64,000 nt of DNA from Aeromicrobium sp. (GTDB taxonomy: Bacteria; Actinomycetota; Actinomycetes; Propionibacteriales; Nocardioidaceae): the NCBI GenBank assembly GCA_014377785.1, contig JACMOZ010000038.1:62001-126000 (forward strand), in the 5' to 3' direction. The position numbers were made by a program, and so were the translations under genes. The notes beneath the pieces were generated by a model. It was not told where the DNA came from, did not search any database, and was given only the letters and a program-made list of their open reading frames with translations. Positions within the stretch are counted from its first letter, which is position 1. Every line of letters begins with the position of its first letter. Positions 17,040 through 25,592 of the stretch are shown piece after piece.

Positions 17040-18320
17040 TCACAACAGCGCCGAGATCGTATGAATGGCAAGGCCGGTAAGACCGCCGACGACGGTTCCA
17101 TTGATCCGGATGAACTGAAGGTCGCGCCCGACGTGGAGTTCGATCCGTTCGGCGGTCTCCTTGCCGTCCCAACGGTTGACTGTCGCCGAGATGATCGTGG
17201 CAAGTTCGTGGCCGTAGTTGTTGACGACATACGCGGCGACATCGGCGAGCAGAGTGTCCACGCGGGTGGCGAACTCTTTGTCCTCCATCATCTTGTCTCC
17301 GAGGGCGTGAAGCTCCTCAACCGCGCGTCGGCGCAGAAGGCCGTCGTGCTCGTTGAGCGAACCGATAAGGGCCCGGCGCAAGGCATCCCAGAGTGCGATG
17401 GACGTTGCGGCGACCTGCGGCTGCGACAACAATCGTTCCTTGAGCCGTTCGGCGCGTTCCATCGTCGCGGGATTGTGTTGCAGGTCCGTCGACAACTGGG
17501 TGAGCCACCGATTGAGGGCCTCGCGAGCGAGGTGCTGAGGGTCGTCGCGGATCTCGGCGACCCAATCGACGGCCTCGGCATGAAGACGCAGGGCGACACG
17601 TTCGTCGAACCAATGCGGCGTCCACCACGGCGCACGCTGCCCGACGATGCCGGTGACCTCATGCTCGTTGTGAAGGAGCCAACGGTGCAACTCGTTCATC
17701 ATCAGGTCGACGAGTCCACGATGGGCGTCATCGTTGAGAATTTCAGCCATCAGCTGGCCGATGACGGGGCTCAGATGTTCTTCCTTGAGCCGCGGTATCA
17801 ACGCTTCCTCGACGACGGCGGCAACATCGGAGGCCTTGACCGCGGCGAGGGCATCGGCCAGCATCTTGGACCCTTCGTCGACGACACGTTGACTGTGCTC
17901 GTCGGCGACGAGCCACGCACCGGCACGGCTGCTCACTCCGGCCGTGGCAATGCGCTCGCGGATGACAGCTTCGGACAAGAAATTGTCGGCGACGAATTCC
18001 TGCAGGCTCTCCCCCAACGCCTGTTTGCGATTGGGAATGATGGCCGTATGCGGGATCGGCAAGCCCAGCGGATGACGAAAAAGTGCGGTGACGGCGAACC
18101 AGTCGGCGATAGCGCCGACCATGGCGGCCTCGGCTGCGGCATTGACATAGTCCCAGCCGCCGGCCTTTTCGCGCGTGAGCGCATACACGATTGCCGCCAA
18201 AATCAGAAGTGACACGGCGAGCAGTCGCATACGCCTGAGCCCGCGCTTGCGGGCGAGGTCACCGGCGGACATTCCCGCCGGCAACTGAAGTGATGTGTCC
18301 GTTCCTGCCTGTGTCGTCAC
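17040..18320 (-). CDS. DUF445 family membrane protein
   Basis: A 426-residue DUF445 protein. One N-terminal transmembrane segment (residues about 33-48, LLAVSLLILAAIVYAL) is followed by the family signature AAAEAAMVGAIADWFAVTALFRHPLGLPIPHTAIIP, quoted here in overlapping parts as AMVGAIADWFAVTALF and HPLGLPIPH. The rest is amphipathic helix, ending with a hydrophobic C-terminus (GTVVGGLTGLAIHTISALL) that may be a second anchor. The function is unknown; relatives are envelope-associated. The GTG at 18320 lies six bases from TAATCT, a leaderless start divergent from the 26-codon ORF. Confidence 0.9.
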   Translation of the reverse strand: MTTQAGTDTSLQLPAGMSAGDLARKRGLRRMRLLAVSLLILAAIVYALTREKAGGWDYVNAAAEAAMVGAIADWFAVTALFRHPLGLPIPHTAIIPNRKQALGESLQEFVADNFLSEAVIRERIATAGVSSRAGAWLVADEHSQRVVDEGSKMLADALAAVKASDVAAVVEEALIPRLKEEHLSPVIGQLMAEILNDDAHRGLVDLMMNELHRWLLHNEHEVTGIVGQRAPWWTPHWFDERVALRLHAEAVDWVAEIRDDPQHLAREALNRWLTQLSTDLQHNPATMERAERLKERLLSQPQVAATSIALWDALRRALIGSLNEHDGLLRRRAVEELHALGDKMMEDKEFATRVDTLLADVAAYVVNNYGHELATIISATVNRWDGKETAERIELHVGRDLQFIRINGTVVGGLTGLAIHTISALL

Positions 18321-18326
18321 ACGCCG

Positions 18327-18365
18327 AGATTAGCCGCACGGGTGCGAGATGTCGCTGCGTACACT
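18327..18365. promoter_or_regulatory. Divergent leaderless promoters for DUF445 and the 26-codon ORF operon
   Basis: On the minus strand TAATCT (complement of 18327-18332) precedes the DUF445 GTG by six bases. On the plus strand TACACT (18360-18365) precedes the ATG at 18372 by six bases. The two starts are 51 bases apart, so each -35 region overlaps the other promoter's neighbourhood. Confidence 0.6.
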
Positions 18366-18371
18366 TGCGGT

Positions 18372-18452
18372 ATGAGCTTCAATACCGGTGCCCAACTCGA
18401 CGCGAGTCAGGCCCCAGGTGGTGGAGTCATCCAGGAAACCGACGACATCTGA
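18372..18452 (+). CDS. Leaderless 26-residue ORF coupled to the CPBP protease gene
   Basis: A 26-codon frame whose ATG lies exactly six bases after TACACT, matching the leaderless promoter layout seen throughout the window. Its TGA shares a base with the ATG of the CPBP gene (TGATG), so ribosomes finishing it can restart on the protease. The product begins MSFNTGAQLDASQ, has a GGG turn and ends acidic (ETDDI). From memory the opening resembles the extreme N-terminus of YpfJ-type zinc metallopeptidases, so it may be a remnant of such a gene. Otherwise I do not recognise it. The initiation context is the main support. Confidence 0.5.
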   Translation: MSFNTGAQLDASQAPGGGVIQETDDI

Positions 18453-19207
18453 TGGTGAGTAGCCCCCGAAGGCTGAGGGCGGAGGTCTGGATCGTCCTGG
18501 GCCTGTCGCTGGGCCAGTCCGCGATTTATGCCGTTGTCAGTCTGATCGCCAAACTCACCGCCGACGGTGGGCTCCGTCAATCCACCGCGACTCTCAACTC
18601 TTCCCAAAGTCCGCGCGAATACCTTGACCTTACGTTGCAAGTCCTCGGCATCGGCTTCGCGCTCGTGCCAGTCGTTTTGGCCCTGTATCTGCTGAGCCTG
18701 GACCACGATTTGAGGACCGTCTCCAAGAGGCTCGGCATCGACCGCAGCCAGCCACTCCACGACATCCTCGCGGGCACATGCCTCGCCGCCGTCATTGGCC
18801 TGCCCGGGATCGGGCTGTATTTCGCCGGCCGCGCGATGGGCGTTACCGCCAACGTCATCCCCAGTGGTCTCGACCAATATTGGTGGACGATTCCGGTCCT
18901 CATCCTCTCCGCGATCCAGAACGCCGTACTCGAGGAGGTCGTGATGGTGGGTTATCTCATCACCCGCTTCCGCGAATTCTCCTGGAGCGCACCGGTCGCC
19001 ATCGTGACGAGCGCCGCCATCCGTGGCAGTTATCACCTCTATCAGGGCTTCGGCTCCGGCCTCGGCAACTTTGTGATGGGCCTGATCTTCGGTTATTGGT
19101 TCCACCGCACCAAACGGGTCATGCCGCTCGTCATCGCGCATACGATCCTCGACGTCTTCGCATTCGTGGGTTATTCGCTGTTCGCCGATGCATTGGGCTT
19201 GCGATGA
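18452..19207 (+). CDS. CPBP-family intramembrane glutamic protease
   Basis: A 251-residue multi-pass membrane protein of the CPBP/Abi family (Rce1-like intramembrane endopeptidases). The catalytic pattern is present: Glu161-Glu162 in LEEVVMVGYLITRF, His195 in GSYHLYQGFGSG and His230 in VIAHTILDVF. The usual arginine after EExxx is replaced by glycine. I start at the ATG at 18452, which overlaps the upstream small ORF stop (TGATG); an earlier in-frame ATG at 18290 would run through the DUF445 start. The stop overlaps the hrpA start (ATGA). Substrate unknown; roles include bacteriocin self-immunity and protein maturation. Confidence 0.85.
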   Translation: MVSSPRRLRAEVWIVLGLSLGQSAIYAVVSLIAKLTADGGLRQSTATLNSSQSPREYLDLTLQVLGIGFALVPVVLALYLLSLDHDLRTVSKRLGIDRSQPLHDILAGTCLAAVIGLPGIGLYFAGRAMGVTANVIPSGLDQYWWTIPVLILSAIQNAVLEEVVMVGYLITRFREFSWSAPVAIVTSAAIRGSYHLYQGFGSGLGNFVMGLIFGYWFHRTKRVMPLVIAHTILDVFAFVGYSLFADALGLR

Positions 19208-22200
19208 CTGCCGTTGCGATGAAACTGCACTATCACGACGCGCTCCCGATCAGCGCCCGCCGCCAGGACATCGCCGAGGCGATCACCAATCATCAGGTGG
19301 TGGTCGTCGCCGGTGAGACCGGTTCGGGCAAGACCACCCAATTGCCCAAAATCGCCTTTGGCCTCGGGCGAACCAGGATCGCGCATACACAGCCGCGCCG
19401 CATTGCCGCCCGCGCGGTCGCCCAACGCATCGCCGACGAATGCGAAGTCTCGCTCGGCGCCGAAGTCGGATATGCCGTCCGCTTCGACGACAAGACGAGT
19501 TCCTCAACAGCGATCAAGCTGATGACCGACGGGTTGCTGCTCGCCGAAATCAACCGCGATCGCAACTTGAGCCGCTACGACACGATCATCATCGACGAGG
19601 CACACGAACGCTCGTTGGCGATCGACTTCCTTCTCGGTTATCTCAAGACACTCCTCCCCCGCCGCCCCGACCTCAAGGTCATCATCACCTCCGCGACGAT
19701 CGACGTCGACCGCTTCGCCGCGATGTTCGACGCTCCCGTCATCGAGGTCAGCGGCCGGACCTTTCCGGTCGAAGTCCGCTATCGCCCACTCGCCGAACGC
19801 GACGACGGCGACTACCTCTCGGCGATCGACGACGCCGTCCGCGAGTTGCCCAACCAGGGCGACATCCTCGTGTTCCTCTCCGGCGAACGCGAGATCCGCG
19901 ATGCGACCGAATACCTCAACGGCCGCAAATACCGCTTGACCGAGGTTCTCCCGCTGTATGGCCGTCTCTCGACTCACGACCAGCAAAAGATCTTCAGCAA
20001 TCATTCCGGCCGGCGCATCGTGTTGGCCACCAACGTCGCCGAGACGTCGCTGACCGTGCCCGGTATCCGTTACGTCATCGACCCGGGCCTGGCCCGCATC
20101 TCCCGGTTCAGCCAGCGGCTGAAGGTCCAACGGCTCCCCATCGAGGCGATTTCGCAGGCCAGCGCCAATCAACGGGCCGGGCGCTGCGGCCGCGTCGCCG
20201 ACGGAATCTGCATCCGCCTCTATGCCGAGGACGACTTCGACTCACGGCCCGAATTCACCGACCCGGAGATCCTGCGCACCAATCTCGCTTCGGTGTTGTT
20301 GCAGATGGCTTCCCTCGACCTCGGCGACATCCGTCGTTTTCCGTTCCTCGATCCGCCGGACTCTCGCGCGATCGCCGACGGCACCAATCTTTTGCGCGAA
20401 CTCGGTGCCCTTCGCGGCAACAACCTGTCCAAACTCGGCCGTACGTTGTCGGGCCTGCCGGTCGACCCGCGCCTCGGCCGGATGTTGCTGGCCGCCGACC
20501 GTCTCGGTTGCCTCGCCGATGTCCTCGTCATCGTGTCGGCCATGTCGATCCAGGACCCACGTGAACGCCCCTTGGACCACCAGCAGGCCGCCGACTTGTC
20601 GCACAAACGCTTCGTCCAACCCGACTCGGACTTCCTCTCTTTCCTGACTCTGTGGACCTATCTGCGCGAGAAGCGCGAAGAGTTGTCGCACAGCAAGTTC
20701 CGCAAGATGTGCAAAGGCGAATACCTGCACTACGTGCGCATCCGCGAATGGCACGACGTGCATTCGCAGTTGCGGCAGACCGCCAAAGACCTCAAGATGC
20801 GCCCCGGCCACACCGGCGCCGACCCCGACCTCATTCACCAGGCGATGCTCGAGGGCCTGCTCTCGCACATCGGGCTCAAGGACACCGACGGTCGCGAGTA
20901 TGTGGGCGCCCGCAACTCAAAATTCATGGTGTTTCCCGGCTCAGGGCTAGCCAAGAAGCCGCCGCGCTGGATCATGGCCGGCGAACTCGTCGAGACCACT
21001 CGGCTCTGGGCGCGCACCAATGCGAAGATTCAGCCCGAATGGATCGAGAAGGCCGCTGCCCACCTCGTCAAACGCTCCTACAACGAACCGCACTGGTCGA
21101 CCAGGCGCAGCGCAGTCATGGCCAAGGAAAAAGTCACCTTGTATGGGTTGCCGATCGTCGTCGACCGGCTCGTGACCTACAGCGCTATCGACCCGGTTGT
21201 CGCGCGCGACCTGTTCATCCGCCATGCCCTCGTCCAGGGCGAGTGGAAGACCAACCACCGCTTCTTCGCCCACAACCGGGCATTGCTCGAGGAAGTCGAT
21301 GAGATCGAGGACCGCGTACGCCGCCGAGACATCAGGGTCGACGACGAGACGCTCTATGCCTTTTATGACGCGCGTTTGGGCACCGAGGCCGTGTCGGGCC
21401 GCCATTTCGACACGTGGTGGAAACAGGCCCGCCGAGACAACCCCGAACTGTTGACATTCACCTCCGAGGACTTATTGCGGGCCGATGCTCCGGGCGGAAT
21501 CGACTCCGAGTTCCCGCATGAGTGGCACTCGGAGACGGCGGCATATCCGTTGACGTATGCCTTCGAGCCCGGCACCGTCCACGACGGCGTGACGGTCGAC
21601 GTGCCGCTCACTGATCTGACAACGATCGACGCCGCCGACTTCGCCTGGAGTGTCCCCGGCCACCGCGAGGAACTCATTGCCGGACTGATCCGGTCATTGC
21701 CTAAAAACCTGCGTCGCAATTTTGTGCCTGCACCCGAGTTTGCCCGCAAATTACTCGACCGTATGGATGCAGTGGCCGGTGATGTGAGCGCGGAGCTCGC
21801 CACCCAGATGAGGATGCTCAACGGCACGCTCGTCAAGCCTTCGGATTTCGACTGGACGTCCCTGCCCGATCACCTGCGCATCCGTTTCCGGATCCTCGAC
21901 GGCGACAAGGAACTGGCAACCGGCAAGGATCTTGACGCGCTCCGCGAACAACTCACTCCGCAGCTCCGCAAGGGCTTGCGACAAGTGGCGAAGAAGCGCG
22001 AACGCAGTGGTATGACGTCATGGGATGTCGGGACTATCGACAAATCGATCGCCGTCGGCCAGGCCACCGGCTATCCCGCGCTCGTCGACGAGGGCGCGGC
22101 CGTCGCCTTGCGGATGCTCGACAGCCTGGTCGAGCAGAAGGTCGCGATGATCCGCGGCCAAGCCCGGCTACTCGTACTCACAAGTCCAACTCCGGTCGTG

Positions 22201-22806
22201 AACATTGCGAAAAATCTGGACCTCAAGTCCAAACTTACGCTCTCGACCGGGCCGTATGCCGACGGTGCCTCGCTCATCGACGATTGTTATCTGGCCGCGC
22301 TGGACGAACTCGTCGTGCGCCACGGCGGGCCGGTCTGGGACGAAGCGTCGTTTGCCGGCCTGCGGGAAAAGGTCCGCCAGGAGGCCTACGGAGTCACCGA
22401 GGCGACGGTTCAGTCCGCGATCAAGACGTTGAAGGCCTTGGGAGAAGTCACGCTCGACAGATCCGAGGCCGGTGAGGACGTCCGGGTGCAGTTGTCGTGG
22501 CTGATCTATCGAGGCTTCATCCGCGATGCCGGTGTTGCCAACATGCGCCGCATACCGCTGTATCTGGAAGCGGCGAGGCGGCGACTCTCGATGCCGACGA
22601 CGGCCGACGTGCTGGCCGTCCAGGATCTCGAAGCGTTGTTCCATGAACGAACGGCGCCGCTCAACGATTTGGAGCGACTCGAACCCAGGGTCCAGCATGC
22701 ACGATGGGCGCTCGAGGAACTGCGGCTAAGTTTCTTCGCCCAGGGTTTGAAAACTGCGTTCCCCGTGTCTACAAAGCGGGTGACAACCCTCGTCGAGGGC
22801 CTGTGA
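19204..22806 (+). CDS. hrpA: ATP-dependent RNA helicase HrpA
   Basis: A 1200-residue DEAH-box helicase. Motif I is GETGSGKT (37-44), Ia TQPRRIAAR, II DEAH (131-134), III SATID, and motif VI QRAGRCGR. After the helicase core come the winged-helix/ratchet and OB-like regions, then the long DUF3418 C-terminal part typical of HrpA. Bacterial HrpA resolves stalled or collided ribosomes and processes some mRNAs. The ATG at 19204 overlaps the CPBP stop by four bases; the frame is open to 18778 but that upstream part lies over the protease gene. Family members usually run about 1250-1300 residues. Confidence 0.95.
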   Translation: MTAVAMKLHYHDALPISARRQDIAEAITNHQVVVVAGETGSGKTTQLPKIAFGLGRTRIAHTQPRRIAARAVAQRIADECEVSLGAEVGYAVRFDDKTSSSTAIKLMTDGLLLAEINRDRNLSRYDTIIIDEAHERSLAIDFLLGYLKTLLPRRPDLKVIITSATIDVDRFAAMFDAPVIEVSGRTFPVEVRYRPLAERDDGDYLSAIDDAVRELPNQGDILVFLSGEREIRDATEYLNGRKYRLTEVLPLYGRLSTHDQQKIFSNHSGRRIVLATNVAETSLTVPGIRYVIDPGLARISRFSQRLKVQRLPIEAISQASANQRAGRCGRVADGICIRLYAEDDFDSRPEFTDPEILRTNLASVLLQMASLDLGDIRRFPFLDPPDSRAIADGTNLLRELGALRGNNLSKLGRTLSGLPVDPRLGRMLLAADRLGCLADVLVIVSAMSIQDPRERPLDHQQAADLSHKRFVQPDSDFLSFLTLWTYLREKREELSHSKFRKMCKGEYLHYVRIREWHDVHSQLRQTAKDLKMRPGHTGADPDLIHQAMLEGLLSHIGLKDTDGREYVGARNSKFMVFPGSGLAKKPPRWIMAGELVETTRLWARTNAKIQPEWIEKAAAHLVKRSYNEPHWSTRRSAVMAKEKVTLYGLPIVVDRLVTYSAIDPVVARDLFIRHALVQGEWKTNHRFFAHNRALLEEVDEIEDRVRRRDIRVDDETLYAFYDARLGTEAVSGRHFDTWWKQARRDNPELLTFTSEDLLRADAPGGIDSEFPHEWHSETAAYPLTYAFEPGTVHDGVTVDVPLTDLTTIDAADFAWSVPGHREELIAGLIRSLPKNLRRNFVPAPEFARKLLDRMDAVAGDVSAELATQMRMLNGTLVKPSDFDWTSLPDHLRIRFRILDGDKELATGKDLDALREQLTPQLRKGLRQVAKKRERSGMTSWDVGTIDKSIAVGQATGYPALVDEGAAVALRMLDSLVEQKVAMIRGQARLLVLTSPTPVVNIAKNLDLKSKLTLSTGPYADGASLIDDCYLAALDELVVRHGGPVWDEASFAGLREKVRQEAYGVTEATVQSAIKTLKALGEVTLDRSEAGEDVRVQLSWLIYRGFIRDAGVANMRRIPLYLEAARRRLSMPTTADVLAVQDLEALFHERTAPLNDLERLEPRVQHARWALEELRLSFFAQGLKTAFPVSTKRVTTLVEGL

Positions 22807-22820
22807 CCGTCCGAGCTCCG

Positions 22821-22877
22821 CGAGTGGCGCAGATTCGTCACATTTCGCGTCTGAAACTGCCGAATCTGCGCCACTCG
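22821..22877. repeat. Palindromic intergenic repeat, type B (copy 1)
   Basis: CGAGTGGCGCAGATTCG (22821-22837) and its exact inverse (22861-22877) are 17-bp arms around a 23-base loop, between the convergent hrpA and GAP-family genes. A further partial copy of the core (TTGCGCCACT) lies at about 22886-22895. A second full copy is at 23661-23747. It may act as a transcription terminator for both genes. Confidence 0.75.
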
Positions 22878-22913
22878 GGTGCGACTTTGCGCCACTGGCC
22901 GCGTCGCGAATGC

Positions 22914-23636
22914 TCAACTCTTGGGCCAGCCTTCGATCTGGGTGAGGATTCCGAGGCCGTCAAGTGCGTTTGCGGCGAGGAGAAAACCGATGATGCCAAG
23001 GATCCAGCCGGTGTTCTCGGCCCCGTTGCGGACCATCCAATCGTTGACGCGCTGCAGCAAGGGCTCGATGCGGGCTTGGGCGAGGATGCGGCCGCCGAGA
23101 AGGATGAGCGCCGGGGTGATCATCACCAGGCAGTAGGCCGCCAGCAGGCCGGCCATAGCCGTCCAAGAGAGGTCAGACGTGCTGAGCAGGCCGATGGCGG
23201 CGAGGTAGGGAACCATCGATGCGGCTTCGAGGACGGCCGCGCCGAGGGCGAGGCTCATGAGCGCCCTGGTCGAGCCGCCTTCGCTCATCGCACTGTGACG
23301 CCAGCGGGCAATGCGACCACCCTCACCGCCGCCTTTCCTGTGACCGATGCGGAAAGCCAGAACCAGCAGGGCAATGCCCAGGGCCAGCTGGACGACCTGG
23401 ACGGGCGTGGTGTCGAGGGCTTCCTCGATCTGGTCGGAGAAGGCAGTCACGCCAGCGGTCAACAGCAGGCCAAGGGCGAAGTAGAACGCCGCAACGGTGC
23501 CGAGGAAGATCAACAGTCGGCTCGGCTTGAGTCGGCCGGGCGCGAGCATCAACCAGATCGGGATGAGAAGCGTCCCAAAGCTGGTGCTGTCGATCAGAGC
23601 CAGGACGACGAGTCCACCCAGCAAGGCCGAGGTCAT
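22914..23636 (-). CDS. GAP/SfLAP-family six-transmembrane protein
   Basis: A 240-residue integral membrane protein with about six hydrophobic helices and the N-terminal pattern LVVLALIDSTSFGTLLIPIW, typical of the GAP family (related to the mycobacterial sulfolipid-1-addressing protein and to LysE-type exporters). These are thought to move lipids or small molecules across the membrane. The ATG at 23636 has GGGGGAG upstream. Two copies of a palindromic repeat flank the gene on both sides. Substrate is not inferable. Confidence 0.8.
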   Translation of the reverse strand: MTSALLGGLVVLALIDSTSFGTLLIPIWLMLAPGRLKPSRLLIFLGTVAAFYFALGLLLTAGVTAFSDQIEEALDTTPVQVVQLALGIALLVLAFRIGHRKGGGEGGRIARWRHSAMSEGGSTRALMSLALGAAVLEAASMVPYLAAIGLLSTSDLSWTAMAGLLAAYCLVMITPALILLGGRILAQARIEPLLQRVNDWMVRNGAENTGWILGIIGFLLAANALDGLGILTQIEGWPKS

Positions 23637-23660
23637 ACAAACTCCCCCTAGAATCTCGAA

Positions 23661-23747
23661 CCCGCGAGTGGCGCAGATTTGCGCATCGAACGGCGCAGTT
23701 TCGGGGATTTCGACACCGAATTTCCACGAACTTGCGCCACTCGCGGG
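23661..23747. repeat. Palindromic intergenic repeat, type B (copy 2)
   Basis: CCCGCGAGTGGCGCA (23661-23675) and its exact inverse (23733-23747) are 15-bp arms with a 57-base loop, between the FKBP stop and the GAP gene start. The left arm continues as GATTTGCGCAT, which resembles the core of the type A palindromes at 31773 and 47897. Confidence 0.7.
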
Positions 23748-23759
23748 GCTGCGGAGGGT

Positions 23760-24122
23760 TTAGCTCACACCGAGGAGGTCGATCACGAAAATCAGTGTCT
23801 TGCCGGACAGCTGGTGGCCGCCACCGGCGGCGCCGTAGGCGAGTTCGGGCGGGCATACGAGCTGGCGACGGCCGCCCACCTTCATACCGGGAATGCCCTC
23901 CTGCCAACCCTTGATCAGCTGACGGAGCGGGAAGTTGGCAGACTTGCCGCGGCTCCACGAGGAGTCAAATTCTTCGCCGGTGTCGAATTCGACGCCAAGA
24001 TAATGCACGTCCACGACACCGCCCGCCACGGCTTCGGGACCGTCGCCGACGATGATGTCCTGGATCTGGAGTTCGGTTGGGGCGTCGCCGCCCTGGAAGT
24101 CGATTTCTGGCTTTTCACTCAT
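23760..24122 (-). CDS. FKBP-type peptidyl-prolyl cis-trans isomerase
   Basis: A 120-residue FKBP that catalyses proline isomerisation during folding. The core is complete: VHYLGVEFDTGEEFDSSW, SANFPLRQLIKGWQEGIPGM, GGRRQLVCPPELAYG and LIFVIDLLGV, with the aromatic and Asp residues lining the active site. There is no signal peptide, so it acts in the cytoplasm. I start at the ATG at 24122 (MSEKPE); AAGGAT precedes it by six bases and could be either a ribosome binding site or a -10 box. The frame remains open to 24275 without support. It diverges from the alcohol dehydrogenase. Confidence 0.93.
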   Translation of the reverse strand: MSEKPEIDFQGGDAPTELQIQDIIVGDGPEAVAGGVVDVHYLGVEFDTGEEFDSSWSRGKSANFPLRQLIKGWQEGIPGMKVGGRRQLVCPPELAYGAAGGGHQLSGKTLIFVIDLLGVS

Positions 24123-24183
24123 GCCGCAATCCTTCCATATGCCCGTGGCTGCCAAAACCACGCTCATGAGTAAGAATGGATTT

Positions 24184-25230
24184 ATGCGCGCAACCGTTCT
24201 CCATGCTCCCCGCGACATTCGCCTCGACGATGTCGCCACACCCCAACTCATGACCGACACCGACGCCATCGTCAAGGTCGTCGCCGCTTGTGTATGCGGC
24301 TCCGATCTCTGGCCCTACCGCGGGATCAACGAGGTCAAGCAGGCCACCCGTATCGGCCACGAATTCGTCGGCATCGTCGAGCAGGTCGGATCGGCCGTCG
24401 CCTCGGTCAAACCGGGTGACTTCGTCATCGCGCCGTTCACCTATTCGGACAACACCTGCCCTTTGTGCAAACGCGGAGTGCATACGTCCTGCCCGATTGG
24501 TGGTTTCTGGGGCAATAAGGACCGAGACGGCAATATGGTCGACGGCGGCCAGGGCGAACTCGTACGGGTTCCCTTGGCCGACGGCACCCTCGTCTCGACG
24601 TATTCGCAGCCCGACCAGGAGCTCATCCCCCATCTCCTGTGTTTGTCGGACGTCTTCCCGACCGGTCATCACGCGGCCATGTCCGCGGGAGTGACCGCCG
24701 GCAGCACGGTTGCCGTCGTCGGCGACGGAGCGGTCGGACTCAGCGCGGTGCTGGCGGCCAAGCGCCTCGGTGCCGCCAAGGTCGTGGCGATGTCGCGGCA
24801 CGCGGATCGCCAACAGGTCGCGCGCGAATTCGGTGCCGACGAAATCATCGCCGAACGCGGAAAGGAAGGCGCCCAGATGGTTCGCGAATTGCTGGACGGC
24901 ATCGGCGCCGACTTCGTCCTCGAATGCGTCGGCACGAAGGACAGCATGAACCAGGCCGTGCAATGCGCCCGTCCTGGCGGCCGGATCGGTTATGTCGGCG
25001 TGCCCCACGACGTAGAACTCAATGTCCCGTCCATGTTCCGTCGCAACCTTGGCATCGCCGGCGGCGTCGCCCCCGTACGCAATTATCTCGACGAGCTTCT
25101 TCCAGAAGTCCTCAGTGGCGCCCTCAAGCCAGGTCGCGTCTTCGATCTCGTGCTCCCGCTCGACAAGGTCGCCGATGCCTACCGCGCAATGGACGAACGT
25201 ACGTCGATCAAATCGATGCTGGAAGTGTAG
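24184..25230 (+). CDS. Zinc-dependent medium-chain alcohol dehydrogenase family protein
   Basis: A 348-residue MDR enzyme, expected to oxidise an alcohol or reduce an aldehyde with NAD(P). Catalytic zinc ligands are the cysteine in CVCGSDLWPYRG and the GHEFVG histidine-glutamate; the Rossmann dinucleotide loop is VAVVGDGAVGLSAVLAAK. The structural-zinc loop reads D-NT-C-PL-C-KRGVHTS-C, so an aspartate stands where the first of the four cysteines usually is. AAGAAT six bases before the ATG at 24184 fits a leaderless start; an in-frame ATG exists at 24166. The substrate is unknown. Confidence 0.88.
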   Translation: MRATVLHAPRDIRLDDVATPQLMTDTDAIVKVVAACVCGSDLWPYRGINEVKQATRIGHEFVGIVEQVGSAVASVKPGDFVIAPFTYSDNTCPLCKRGVHTSCPIGGFWGNKDRDGNMVDGGQGELVRVPLADGTLVSTYSQPDQELIPHLLCLSDVFPTGHHAAMSAGVTAGSTVAVVGDGAVGLSAVLAAKRLGAAKVVAMSRHADRQQVAREFGADEIIAERGKEGAQMVRELLDGIGADFVLECVGTKDSMNQAVQCARPGGRIGYVGVPHDVELNVPSMFRRNLGIAGGVAPVRNYLDELLPEVLSGALKPGRVFDLVLPLDKVADAYRAMDERTSIKSMLEV

Positions 25231-25570
25231 GAAGGGCCCACCCGCCTGAAGCGTCCTTCGTCAACGGCGTGGCCCTGACGACCGAGTCGGGATTGAGTGG
25301 CCCATATATGTGCGGGAAACTTCGCAGAGCGCCCGCCACGTCGTCGAATTGCCACGGCGACGTCAACAACGCGGTGTCGACCATCAAAAGCGTGAGCGGC
25401 TCGGTGGCACCGGCGTAATACTTCGAGAGAACCTCGTCGGCCTGCGAGTCCCGCGAGAGATGGATGAACCCCTCGGACTTGAGAGTCACCCCGCGGGTGG
25501 AGGTCGTGTAGGACCCGGAGGCTTCGGCTGCCTGCCAATCGGCAGTTGTCGCAATATGGAAAATCAGCAA
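25208..25570 (-). CDS. DUF952 family protein
   Basis: A small protein of the DUF952 family, recognised by IFHIATTADWQAA, SGSYTTSTR and EGFIHLSRDSQ. It has a compact alpha/beta fold of unknown function. I prefer the TTG at 25570 (LLIFHI), 22 bases after the MarR stop, giving 120 residues; the frame opens at an ATG at 25642 but that would overlap the MarR gene. The 3' end overlaps the convergent dehydrogenase by 23 bases. Probably cotranscribed with the MarR gene. Confidence 0.72.
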   Translation of the reverse strand: MLIFHIATTADWQAAEASGSYTTSTRGVTLKSEGFIHLSRDSQADEVLSKYYAGATEPLTLLMVDTALLTSPWQFDDVAGALRSFPHIYGPLNPDSVVRATPLTKDASGGWALPTLPASI

Positions 25571-25592
25571 AGGTCCAACTCTCGCCTGGGCT

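Noticed and set aside
16822..17064. 80-codon frame in the intergenic region beside tRNA-Leu
   Set aside because: No ribosome binding site or -10 box, no recognised family, and it overlaps the DnaA-box-like cluster and the DUF445 end.
18290..18452. Earlier start for the CPBP protease (54 extra residues)
   Set aside because: The added residues are not family-like and would begin inside the divergent DUF445 coding region; the TGATG-coupled ATG fits better.
19440..20564. 374-codon plus-strand frame inside hrpA
   Set aside because: It is out of frame with the intact HrpA coding sequence and is Arg/Pro-rich as expected of a frame-shifted read of a GC-rich gene.
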